The notes below the pieces were generated by a model. It was not told the DNA's origin, did not search any database, and saw only the letters and a list, made by a program, of their open reading frames with translations. Both the position numbers and the translations under genes were made by a program. Of a stretch of DNA of 7,064 nucleotides, positions 1 to 5,386 are shown one piece after another (positions within the stretch are counted from its first letter, which is position 1; every line of letters starts with the position of its first letter). Source of the stretch: Nitrospira sp. (lineage in GTDB: Bacteria; Nitrospirota; Nitrospiria; Nitrospirales; Nitrospiraceae); the NCBI GenBank assembly GCA_025361385.1, contig JANYAJ010000084.1, positions 1-7,064 on the forward strand, given 5' to 3'.

Positions 1-421
1 AATTATTGGCTGATTCTTGTTCGACGAGGGTGAGACAGGGGACGCATAAGAGCGAATCCGGCTGCACCTTCAGTCTGGCTTCGGGGATCTCTTGCGCGCA
101 GCGGGAACAGATGCCATACGAATGCGCATGCATAGACGTGAGCGCCTGCTCAATCCGTCGAAGCTTTTCGAGCGCGAGAGTATTCACGGACAAGGCGACA
201 TCAAGTTCATGCTCAGCTGCGGCCTGGTCGGTCGGATCGGGGAAGGGTTCAGGTTCTGTCGTGAACATATGAGAGATCATGGTTTCGCGGGTGAGCACCG
301 CTCGAAGTCGATTGAGTTCTCGTTGAATATCCGCGAATCGTGTGCTGGTCCGCTGTTGGATGTTCAGGTGCTTCGGCGGAGCCATTTTCCGGGTACGGTT
401 TGAGGAACTCGTGTGTGGCAT
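1..421 (-). CDS. TraR/DksA-family C4 zinc-finger protein (3' end outside window)
   Basis: The 140 visible residues begin at an ATG (421-419) preceded by GGGAGGT with about 7 bases of spacing, so I prefer this start to the internal ATG at 385-383. Residues 20-95 are mostly helical and rich in Arg, Glu and Leu, as in the coiled-coil part of DksA-like proteins. A zinc finger follows: CSRC at residues 105-108 in the context YGICSRC, and CVPC at 126-129, with about 17 residues between the Cys pairs. This matches the TraR/DksA (zf-dskA_TraR) family. DksA itself binds the RNA polymerase secondary channel and modifies ppGpp-dependent transcription. Many short paralogues exist, so the target here is unknown. 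The acidic tip Asp pair of true DksA is not clearly seen. The reading frame is still open at base 1, so the C-terminus is missing. It is transcribed away from the lipoprotein at 745. Confidence 0.9.
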   Translation of the reverse strand, partial: MPHTSSSNRTRKMAPPKHLNIQQRTSTRFADIQRELNRLRAVLTRETMISHMFTTEPEPFPDPTDQAAAEHELDVALSVNTLALEKLRRIEQALTSMHAHSYGICSRCAQEIPEARLKVQPDSLLCVPCLTLVEQESANN

Positions 422-744
422 CGGCGTGACCTCCCTGTGGCGATACTTATACGCTCTCCAAAACACGGGGCGATCAGCAACGGATCAATTCTGTGTAACG
501 CGGGTCTGCTGCCTGTGAGAAGTGATGGGAGAGGTGACTGTAATCCTCGCAATAGGTGAAGCGTGAAGGCTTTCTTTGCGGATGCTGGTTTCTGCGTGGA
601 AGAAGTTAACGAACTGGTAACATGCTCTTGTGTTAGGCGTAATGGTGTAAGCCCATGATGCTGTAGTTGGACTACGACAGGCTTCCAATGTGCATGCTAT
701 CCGGAGCGACAGCCATGGCCCTGGAGATTCGAGTGGGAACTACG
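422..744. other. Divergent intergenic region
   Basis: This is the spacer between the leftward TraR/DksA-type gene and the rightward lipoprotein gene, and it should hold both promoters. On the minus strand, TATAAG at 451-446 could be a -10 for the TraR/DksA gene, but no good -35 is visible upstream of it. On the plus strand there is an AGTT-N4-AACT half-palindrome at 604-615 and no clear sigma70 pair. Small reading frames here lack ribosome binding sites and familiar protein character. Confidence 0.5.
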
Positions 745-1122
745 ATGATGCGGACTTTCGGTCTCTTGGTGGTGAGTGGATTGTTGTGTGTCACGGCGGG
801 TTGTGTTCGCCCCCAGAAGTTCATCGACGTCACATGCGGAAAGATGCCGGGCGAGACGCTGCTCGATCGGGAAGCCGCAATTCAATGCCAACAATTCAAG
901 CAGGACGAAGCCGCCACTGCGGCTTATAGCGAAGCCAGCTTGCTCCTCAAGTCTTACCGGGCCTGTTTGGAGAAGTACGAGCAGGCGCCAACGCGTGCTC
1001 GCGAATATTGCGGGCAGTACGGGAAAGCGCTGCAAGACATCGGGCTGAAGATCAATGAACCCGTCGACAGTATCCCTCCGACAAAAAATGCGGCTGGGAC
1101 TCCGCCGAAAACCAAGTATTAA
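745..1122 (+). CDS. Small cysteine-containing lipoprotein, function unknown
   Basis: The product is 125 residues. The N-terminus MMRTFGLLVVSGLLCVTAGC is a typical lipoprotein signal: a short Arg-containing n-region, a hydrophobic core, and a TAGC lipobox with Cys20 as the lipidated residue. The mature part is helical and charged, with four further Cys (31, 48, 74, 89) that could form two disulfides in the periplasm. The C-terminus is Pro- and Thr-rich. The frame stays open upstream to about 667, but the start at 745 puts the signal peptide at the N-terminus and has a GTGGGA six bases upstream. I do not recognise the family. Its stop overlaps the stop of the convergent minus-strand gene, and no terminator lies between them. 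Confidence 0.75.
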   Translation: MMRTFGLLVVSGLLCVTAGCVRPQKFIDVTCGKMPGETLLDREAAIQCQQFKQDEAATAAYSEASLLLKSYRACLEKYEQAPTRAREYCGQYGKALQDIGLKINEPVDSIPPTKNAAGTPPKTKY

Positions 1123-1439
1123 TTCTGTCTCCCCTGTGGACGGTTCGACTGTTCCCCTGCGTGACAGGACCGCGGCTCCCAGTGCGTCGATCGATGGTTT
1201 TCGTCAAAGTAGACGCGATATCCCACACAGCGAGAATTCCCTGATAGAAATTCATAGTCCCAGGCTTCTATGCCAGTCGGAAGCCTTTTGAGCCGCTGTG
1301 GGTAACCGAATCGGCGGATCATGTCGTCCTGACCGATCTGTCCGATACTGGCTTCGAATTCTTCCATTCGGGGATGACTGCAAGACAGCAGGGAAAACAA
1401 GAGGCAGCAGGAAAGGAGGGGATACCACGTCTTAGTCAT
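1119..1439 (-). CDS. BamE/SmpA (OmlA)-like lipoprotein
   Basis: The product is 106 residues. Its signal sequence has the lipobox LLSC with Cys20 as the predicted lipidation site. The mature part reads like the SmpA/OmlA fold: an N-terminal helix (about residues 34-45) leading into a FGYPQR turn, then a strand with EAWDYEF (58-64) and a second strand YRVYFDE (74-80). BamE uses this fold in the outer-membrane beta-barrel assembly complex, but many small stand-alone lipoproteins share it, so a Bam role is not shown. The start at 1439 lies 16 bases past the response regulator stop and has no clear Shine-Dalgarno, which suggests translation coupled to the upstream gene. A longer start at 1478, inside the regulator gene, would add an Arg-rich extension. 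Confidence 0.75.
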   Translation of the reverse strand: MTKTWYPLLSCCLLFSLLSCSHPRMEEFEASIGQIGQDDMIRRFGYPQRLKRLPTGIEAWDYEFLSGNSRCVGYRVYFDENHRSTHWEPRSCHAGEQSNRPQGRQN

Positions 1440-1455
1440 GTGCAACAGTCGCCGG

Positions 1456-2169
1456 TTAGCGCTGCTTCTCAGTCGCATGATCCGACAGTTTGTACCCCAA
1501 TGATTTGACCGAGATGATAGCGTCATCGAGTAGCGGGATTTTCATCTTCAGTCGGCGGATGTGCACGTCCACGGTTCGCGTAGTCCCATAGTAGTCATAG
1601 CCCCATATGGCATTCAGCAAGACATCCCGTGTCAGTACACGCCCAGGGTGGCGCAGCAGGTGTTCGAGCAGGCCGAACTCTTTGGCTGTGAGTGCGATCT
1701 CTTTGCCCTTCACGGTCACTTCGTGCCGGGAGAGTTCCATGACGAGCGGCCCGAAACTAAAGGACGATTGCTTGGGATCGTCTGTCCGTTCGAGGCGACG
1801 AAAGAGCGCCTTGACCCTGGCGATCAACGCTTTGGGGCTGAACGGTTTCGCCACATAGTCGTCGGCGCCGAGTTCGAGGCCGACAATGGTGTCGGACTCC
1901 TCGGCTTTGGCCGTCAGCATGATGATTGGAAGCAGTGCGGTGTCCGGCGCGTTGCGGACTTTCTTGCAGACTTCAAGGCCGTCCATTTCTGGCAGCATGA
2001 GGTCAAGGATCAGAAGGTCAGGATGCCCGGACTTAATGAGCATCAGCGCTTCGGCGCCAGACGGCGCAATACTCGCGTGAAACCCTTCCTTTTCCAAATA
2101 GAGTTTCACGAGTTGGGCGATGTCCGCCTCATCTTCAACGATCAGAACCTTCTTGGGAGCAAGAGGCAT
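1456..2169 (-). CDS. OmpR/PhoB-family DNA-binding response regulator
   Basis: The product is 237 residues, full length for the family. The receiver domain (about residues 6-120) has the acidic pair E12/D13, the phosphoacceptor D56 in LLILDLMLPEMDG, T86 in IMLTAK and K108 in DDYVAKPFS, so all key residues are intact. The C-terminal winged-helix domain (about 140-230) has the family signatures LTAKEFGLLEHLLRHPGRVL and the RTVDVHIRRLKMKI recognition region. It should act as a transcription factor activated by phosphorylation. No histidine kinase gene lies next to it in the window. The start at 2169 has GGAG six to seven bases upstream. It is followed after 16 bases by the BamE-like lipoprotein gene, probably in the same transcript, and preceded by the helical protein gene at 2298-2540. 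Confidence 0.96.
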   Translation of the reverse strand: MPLAPKKVLIVEDEADIAQLVKLYLEKEGFHASIAPSGAEALMLIKSGHPDLLILDLMLPEMDGLEVCKKVRNAPDTALLPIIMLTAKAEESDTIVGLELGADDYVAKPFSPKALIARVKALFRRLERTDDPKQSSFSFGPLVMELSRHEVTVKGKEIALTAKEFGLLEHLLRHPGRVLTRDVLLNAIWGYDYYGTTRTVDVHIRRLKMKIPLLDDAIISVKSLGYKLSDHATEKQR

Positions 2170-2297
2170 GCGGTCTCCATCTGTGCTGCGTCCTAAAGCA
2201 ATCGGACTATGCCGTAGGATAAACCTCCAATGTTACGGTTGTATTAACTCAGAATGGGTATGAGAGAGAGCAGAGAAGCGACAGTGGCGTGGTTCAA

Positions 2298-2540
2298 TTA
2301 CGATGTGGTGGTGGGAGGGGGAGTGGCATCGCCGGCAGGAATAGAGTCGTGAGTCGCAATGGCTTCGTCGAGGACTCGGAGCGAATCATTCAGGAGGTCT
2401 GCTGCGCAACTGAGTGTGACATGAATTTGTTGGAGCGCCTCCTCCCAACGTCCTTCCTGCTGAAAGGTTTGAAAACGGCGATGATGTTCTTCCATGATCG
2501 CTTGCTTCGCATCCAGCATCAGGCTATCAACAGCTGTCAC
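2298..2540 (-). CDS. Small helical protein, function unknown
   Basis: I place the start at GTG 2540-2538 because GGGAGG sits five bases upstream. The frame extends to another GTG at 2594 that has no ribosome binding site. The 80-residue product is soluble and mostly helical. Its central part (about residues 8-62) is rich in Glu, Gln, Arg and Leu and includes EEHHRRFQTFQQEGRWEEAL. This looks like a helical hairpin or a single tetratricopeptide-like unit. The C-terminus is a Pro/Thr tail (PPPTTTS). There is no signal peptide or membrane segment. I do not recognise a family. It lies 128 bases upstream of the response regulator on the same strand, so co-transcription is possible. Confidence 0.6.
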   Translation of the reverse strand: MTAVDSLMLDAKQAIMEEHHRRFQTFQQEGRWEEALQQIHVTLSCAADLLNDSLRVLDEAIATHDSIPAGDATPPPTTTS

Positions 2541-2633
2541 AGGTGCCTCCCATTCGTGTGGTCGAGGCCGCACGGTAGCAGAGCTGTGATTCACACAGCA
2601 ATGATACGAATGGGTGGATGATGGTATGGTTCA

Positions 2634-2661
2634 TTGACAGACTCTAAAGGCTTAATAATAT
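2634..2661 (+). promoter_or_regulatory. Candidate sigma70 promoter
   Basis: A perfect TTGACA (2634-2639) is followed after 16 bases by TAATAT (2656-2661), four of six matches to the -10 consensus. It points toward the lipoprotein gene at 2830 and would give a leader of about 160 bases. The surrounding AT-rich stretch stands out from the neighbouring DNA. Confidence 0.4.
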
Positions 2662-2683
2662 GCATATTTATTGGTGTGCATAT
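2658..2683. repeat. AT-rich dyad with TGCATAT repeats
   Basis: ATATGCATAT (2658-2667) is a perfect 10-base palindrome. A second TGCATAT occurs at 2677-2683 and can pair with ATATGCA at 2658-2664. The element overlaps the candidate -10 and the expected transcription start, so it could be an operator. No regulator is identified. Confidence 0.35.
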
Positions 2684-2829
2684 ATGGCTTGTTACTGGCT
2701 ATCCTACTTCTGTCCATGACCGACAGCCTTGCCCCGTTCGTTGGAGGTATCGCGTGGCTCTCAGGCTTGACGACTCCTCGATAACAGGTTTATCGTGCCT
2801 CGTACGATTCATTTATTGAGGAGGAGCTG

Positions 2830-3063
2830 ATGCGCACGATTTCAAGCTGGACCCTGGTGGTGGTTGGATTCCTACTCACAGGCTGCTCCTCAACCGAATG
2901 GGTCCACCCCAACAAACCTTCATCAGAATTTACCACCGATTATAATAAATGCGGGATGGATGTCACTCGGGACCCCAAACTCCAGCAGGGCAGTCAGCTC
3001 CTTGTCATCAACGCCACAGAGCGCTGCATCCAAAAAGAAGGCTGGCGGTTGATCGAAAAATAG
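2830..3063 (+). CDS. Small lipoprotein, function unknown
   Basis: The product is 77 residues with a strong ribosome binding site (GAGGAGGAG just upstream of the ATG). The signal peptide ends in the lipobox LTGC, with Cys19 lipidated. The mature part starts SSTEWVHPNKPSSEF and has two Cys (41 and 66), a pair that could form one disulfide. The ending ERCIQKEGWRLIEK belongs to a type of short lipoprotein with a W-x-HP-x-K motif near the lipid anchor and a Cys-x(4)-GW-x motif at the C-terminus. I believe this type is common in Nitrospira-like genomes, but I cannot assign a function. The gene stands alone: the promoter candidate at 2634 lies upstream and a large hairpin at 3135 downstream. Confidence 0.8.
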   Translation: MRTISSWTLVVVGFLLTGCSSTEWVHPNKPSSEFTTDYNKCGMDVTRDPKLQQGSQLLVINATERCIQKEGWRLIEK

Positions 3064-3134
3064 AAGCCGCACCTCGCTACCTCCTGTTCCTCTTCGTCGA
3101 GCATCTTCTATTCATATTCCTATGTGTTATCTGC

Positions 3135-3170
3135 AGCCCGTCACTCCGGCGTAAGCCTGGGTGACGGGCT
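3135..3170. terminator. Long hairpin with GTAA tetraloop (terminator or REP-like)
   Basis: AGCCCGTCAC (3135-3144) pairs perfectly with GTGACGGGCT (3161-3170). Inside, GGC-GTAA-GCC forms a second stem capped by a GNRA-type tetraloop. The structure lies about 70 bases after the lipoprotein stop and could end transcription. It lacks a T tract, however, so a dispersed REP-like element is an equally good reading. Confidence 0.55.
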
Positions 3171-3224
3171 ATGTTGCGCGGCCTCCGGAACAACCCGTTC
3201 GCTCCATTCACGACACAGTTTACA

Positions 3225-3261
3225 TATACTTTACGAGGAATTCACAGGACTGGAATGTCCT
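3225..3261 (+). promoter_or_regulatory. Candidate -10 and hairpin upstream of the CBS/PsiE operon
   Basis: TATACT (3225-3230) matches the -10 consensus at five of six positions, but no convincing -35 stands 16-18 bases upstream. Just downstream, AGGAC (3246-3250) and GTCCT (3257-3261) form an inverted repeat around a six-base loop. This repeat would lie in the start of the leader, ahead of the operon's first gene, and may be an operator or a small RNA hairpin. Confidence 0.3.
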
Positions 3262-3322
3262 AGGGGTAAGGTAGAGCCACGTGAATATGCAGAGTGACCC
3301 ATACACCACCATGGAGCAGGTC

Positions 3323-3589
3323 ATGAAAAACACTGAAGCCTATCTGTTCGTGCTCACGATCTCTCTTTTGCTGGCCGTACCGATTGTTCGGGCCATTCAA
3401 ACATTACTGGCCATGCATGCACGAGTCATCTTTCCTGTGCTTCGGATGCAGACCGGGCAGAGCTTCAGCACGTTGATGACGTCCGTCAGAAGCATGGATG
3501 TGGTCGTCTGCCCCCACTGCGCATCGTCCTTTGATCGCCCCATCGACTCGCGCCATGCCACATGGACACAACCAAGGGAGGCCCTATGA
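3323..3589 (+). CDS. One-TM protein with CPHC motif, first gene of operon
   Basis: The product is 88 residues from ATG 3323, chosen because GGAG lies six bases upstream. The same frame also offers GTG 3281 (102 residues) and ATG 3287, both with weaker ribosome binding sites. Residues about 6-30 form one hydrophobic membrane segment. The rest is a short soluble tail containing VVVCPHCASSFDRP, a single CxxC pair followed by His and Asp residues that could be half of a metal site completed by dimerisation. I do not recognise the family. The gene ends in ATGA shared with the CBS-domain gene start, so translation is probably coupled and the product may anchor or partner the CBS protein at the membrane. 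Confidence 0.65.
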   Translation: MKNTEAYLFVLTISLLLAVPIVRAIQTLLAMHARVIFPVLRMQTGQSFSTLMTSVRSMDVVVCPHCASSFDRPIDSRHATWTQPREAL

Positions 3590-3843
3590 TCACCGTCGAT
3601 CGGCTCATGACCCGCAAAATGGCCAATATCGAAGCCGGCACCTCGGCCATTGAGGCGGCGAAGCTCATGACCACCCACAAAATCGGAAGTCTGTTTGTGA
3701 CAAAGCAAGGCCGCATCGTCGGCATCGTGACGGAGCCGGATATTGTCAGGAAAGTCGTCGGGGTTGAGCGGGTGCCCTATTACATCCCCGTGGAAGAGAT
3801 CATGAGCAGTCCAGTCATCGGCATCGACGGCCGCCGGCTGTGA
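3586..3843 (+). CDS. CBS-domain protein, N-terminal part (frame broken at 3841)
   Basis: The start ATG 3586 overlaps the previous stop (ATGA) and has GGGAGG five bases upstream. The 85 residues begin MITVDRLMTRKM. They contain a full first CBS motif (about residues 4-57), with KIGSLFVTKQGRIVGIVTEPDIV as the core, and the beginning of a second (VEEIMSSPVIGID, 69-81). CBS pairs usually bind adenosine ligands such as AMP, ATP or SAM and act as energy or stress sensors. The frame stops at TGA 3841-3843, inside the second CBS motif. The missing half continues at once in the -1 frame (3840-3968). Joined, the product would be about 127 residues, normal for a stand-alone CBS-pair protein. Sequence error, recent mutation and recoding all remain possible. 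Confidence 0.8.
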   Translation: MITVDRLMTRKMANIEAGTSAIEAAKLMTTHKIGSLFVTKQGRIVGIVTEPDIVRKVVGVERVPYYIPVEEIMSSPVIGIDGRRL

Positions 3844-3968
3844 CCGACGCGGCCGATCTGATGGAGCAGCATGGCACGCGCCATCTGGCCGTACTCAAGG
3901 ACGACTCGATTGTGGGGATCCTATCGGTGCGCGATCTGCTCCACCCCGTTTCAATAGACGAGTTTTAA
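3840..3968 (+). CDS. CBS-domain protein, C-terminal part in -1 frame
   Basis: A GTG (3840-3842) overlaps the stop of the preceding part as GTGA and opens a 42-residue frame beginning VTDAADLMEQHGTRHLAVL. It contains KDDSIVGILSVRDLL, the standard second half of a CBS motif, and ends at TAA 3966-3968. It is certainly the continuation of the upstream gene, because the CBS2 motif is split exactly at the junction. Adding one base at the CTG-TGA junction gives an uninterrupted DGRR-LVTDAADLM reading. As a separate peptide it would lack the first strand of the domain and is unlikely to fold alone. No Shine-Dalgarno of its own is visible, so expression would depend on reinitiation or frameshifting. 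Confidence 0.7.
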   Translation: MTDAADLMEQHGTRHLAVLKDDSIVGILSVRDLLHPVSIDEF

Positions 3969-4008
3969 ACTTTCGCGGGGACGGTCAGAAGAAAGGGGGA
4001 ATTTCGAC

Positions 4009-4134
4009 ATGGCACCTGATCTCTTCTCCCCACTCTTTGCCATGGGCATGCGCTTCACGCTCGTCCTCGGCGTCATGCTCTTCATCGTTGCGCTCGGACG
4101 GGATGCCTGGAGCGGTTTTGGTAAACACGAATAG
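4009..4134 (+). CDS. 41-residue single-TM protein
   Basis: This small gene sits in the gap between the CBS and PsiE-like genes. ATG 4009 is preceded by AAAGGGGGA with about nine bases of spacing, a strong ribosome binding site. The product begins MAPDLFSPLFAMGMRF. It has one hydrophobic segment (about residues 10-30, rich in Leu, Val, Phe and Met) followed by a short charged tail (GRDAWSGFGKHE). It starts 40 bases after the CBS frame ends, and its stop lies only four bases before the PsiE-like start, consistent with one transcript. I do not recognise a family. It could be a small partner subunit of the neighbouring membrane protein. Confidence 0.6.
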   Translation: MAPDLFSPLFAMGMRFTLVLGVMLFIVALGRDAWSGFGKHE

Positions 4135-4138
4135 GACC

Positions 4139-4663
4139 ATGACACAAATCACCATGGAACAGACCCTATACATACCCTGGCCTCGGCGATTCGTCACGAC
4201 CTTGACAGCCTATGACATGACACGCGTCTGGGAAGCCGGCACGCGATTCATCCTGAGCCTGCTCACCCTGACGATCCTTTTTGGTCTCGCAGGCGGCGTC
4301 GTGAAAACGTTTCTCGACTTGCGGCTTCTCCTGTCCGCCGATCTTGAGGTCGCGCTCCGGCATATTATTGTCGATGCCTTAACGTTACTCGCTGTTGTGG
4401 AAGTCTTGAGAACGACGCTGACCTATTGTTCGGACGGACGAGTACGCGTCACCTTTATCGTAGACACCGTGCTCGTCGTCATGCTGACGGAGATCATTTC
4501 ACGATGGTTTACAGGCGGGGAGTGGCATCAATTCGCGATATTGGGCGGCATCGTCATCACATTGGGGTTCCTGCGCATTGTGGCCATCCGGTACAGCCCG
4601 TCGCCAACCGGGTGTACGCCGCAGACCAGTCAATCGGGGCCATCACTTTCACAATCTCACTAG
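4139..4663 (+). CDS. PsiE-family four-TM membrane protein
   Basis: The product is 174 residues from ATG 4139, which follows the previous stop by four bases. AGGA is very close upstream, so coupling is likely; ATG 4154 is a possible later start. Four hydrophobic segments lie at about residues 36-58, 74-95, 104-122 and 131-151. Family features are the RVRVTFIVDTVLVVMLTEII stretch (101-120), the following WFTGGEW, and LRIVAIRYSP near the end of TM4. This matches the phosphate-starvation-inducible E (PsiE) family, whose E. coli member is regulated by phosphate and cAMP but has no known biochemical role. The C-terminal 20 residues are a polar Ser/Gln/Thr tail. The frame is open upstream to 4037, but that part overlaps the 41-residue gene and lacks a ribosome binding site. 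Confidence 0.85.
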   Translation: MTQITMEQTLYIPWPRRFVTTLTAYDMTRVWEAGTRFILSLLTLTILFGLAGGVVKTFLDLRLLLSADLEVALRHIIVDALTLLAVVEVLRTTLTYCSDGRVRVTFIVDTVLVVMLTEIISRWFTGGEWHQFAILGGIVITLGFLRIVAIRYSPSPTGCTPQTSQSGPSLSQSH

Positions 4664-4672
4664 GAGGTGCCT

Positions 4673-4939
4673 ATGTCGATCAGTGCTCTTCTTGAATCGG
4701 GTCTTGAGATCCATCCCTTGCGCGGAGAGCGTCACGATATCGATGCGCTCACGGCAACCATTCTCGACCATCTGAGTGAGCAGACCGTGATCAGTCTGGA
4801 TACGCTCATCTGCCTCATGCCTCAATACACCTGGAATCAAATTTTCGCCCGCGTCGACCAACTCGCCCGATGCAATAAAATTGTCCTGCGCCGACACCGA
4901 TTTGTCTACACGCTCTTCTCGACAGATTTCGTGGCCTAG
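4673..4939 (+). CDS. Small winged-helix-like protein, last gene of operon
   Basis: The product is 88 residues. AGGAGG (4662-4667) with five bases of spacing fixes the start at ATG 4673, nine bases after the PsiE-like stop. There is no signal or membrane segment. Residues about 26-48 form one or two helices. TWNQIFARVDQLARCNKI (53-70) has the pattern of a recognition helix with a turn, and VLRRHRFVYTLFS (71-83) resembles the wing hairpin of a small winged-helix domain. I believe proteins with this TWNQ-F-x-VD-L pattern recur in Nitrospira-like genomes, but I know no tested function. As the last cistron it could be an autoregulator of the operon or a partner of the CBS protein. Confidence 0.75.
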   Translation: MSISALLESGLEIHPLRGERHDIDALTATILDHLSEQTVISLDTLICLMPQYTWNQIFARVDQLARCNKIVLRRHRFVYTLFSTDFVA

Positions 4940-5044
4940 CCACGCATGTACGACTGAATCCCTGCGAGCACGCCTCATTCACAATTTCGCATAAGATCTA
5001 CCTCCCTCTCGTTCTTTACCCATGCCTCACCCCACAGTCTATAC

Positions 5045-5060
5045 AAGGGTGCGGACCCTT
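5045..5060 (+). terminator. Small hairpin, possible weak terminator
   Basis: AAGGGT-GCGG-ACCCTT forms a six-pair stem with a four-base loop about 105 bases after the operon's last stop. It is followed by CTTCTTGCGTT rather than a clean T tract, so termination would be weak. Confidence 0.3.
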
Positions 5061-5152
5061 CTTGCGTTGAGCACTCAAGCACACGGGGGCATTTCTATTC
5101 CCTGGCAGCCTAAAGGGCTCACGATGGTGTGAATCCTCCACGCACGGCATAG

Positions 5153-5245
5153 ACCTCAGTCGGCGACTATTCCTACCGCACGATCAATCAGAGAGCATCC
5201 GTCCAGAAGTGCGTCATGCCGAAAGGGGATTATGAGGCCATGTAG
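5153..5245 (+). pseudogene. Possible relic of a small lipoprotein gene
   Basis: A 30-codon open stretch reads TSVGDYSYRTINQRASVQKC followed by VMPKGDYEAM and a stop. It has no start or ribosome binding site in frame, and an in-frame TAG precedes it directly. Its Cys-x(3)-KG ending resembles the C-terminal ERCIQKEGW pattern of the intact lipoprotein at 2830-3063. It may be the tail of a decayed relative, but the similarity is short and could be chance. Confidence 0.2.
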
Positions 5246-5313
5246 GATGGATAGCTTCACGTTAGTGCCAGCATGGCCGAATATTGGCTGAGAGGATTTC
5301 AGAAAACATATTC

Positions 5314-5340
5314 TTGACAGAGGCCACATGGCTCTATAGA
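5314..5340 (+). promoter_or_regulatory. Promoter-like -35/-10 pair
   Basis: A perfect TTGACA (5314-5319) is followed by TATAGA (5335-5340) with a spacer of 15 bases, shorter than the usual 16-18. It points toward the reading frames at 5445/5449 and stands just before an 18-base dyad. Confidence 0.3.
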
Positions 5341-5368
5341 GTCGCGCATCTTCACGAGGAATCCGTAT

Positions 5369-5386
5369 GGAAATACCTGTATTTCC
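5369..5386. promoter_or_regulatory. 18-bp perfect dyad, operator-like
   Basis: GGAAATAC-CT-GTATTTCC has two perfect 8-base arms around a two-base centre. The centre is too tight for a good RNA hairpin, so a binding site for a dimeric regulator is the simplest reading. It lies about 30 bases after the TATAGA box and about 60 bases before ATG 5445. Confidence 0.45.

Noticed and set aside
92..403. Plus-strand open frame of 103 codons at the left end
   Set aside because: It is antisense to the TraR/DksA-type gene, whose zinc finger and ribosome binding site make the minus strand the coding one.
485..688. Minus-strand 67-codon frame in the divergent spacer
   Set aside because: No ribosome binding site and no protein-like composition; it would also occupy the promoter region.
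1561..2196. Plus-strand open frame of 211 codons
   Set aside because: It lies antisense to the intact response regulator and has no recognisable protein pattern; long antisense frames are common in such genes.
2634..2819. Plus-strand 61-codon frame starting in the AT-rich island
   Set aside because: It starts within the candidate promoter, has no Shine-Dalgarno, and its sequence looks random despite one short hydrophobic run.
4037..4138. N-terminal extension of the PsiE-like protein
   Set aside because: It overlaps the 41-residue gene in another frame, is Ser/Arg-rich as expected for a shadow frame, and has no ribosome binding site.
5022..5132. Plus-strand 36-codon frame beginning MPHPTVYTRV
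   Set aside because: No ribosome binding site and no homology that I recognise.
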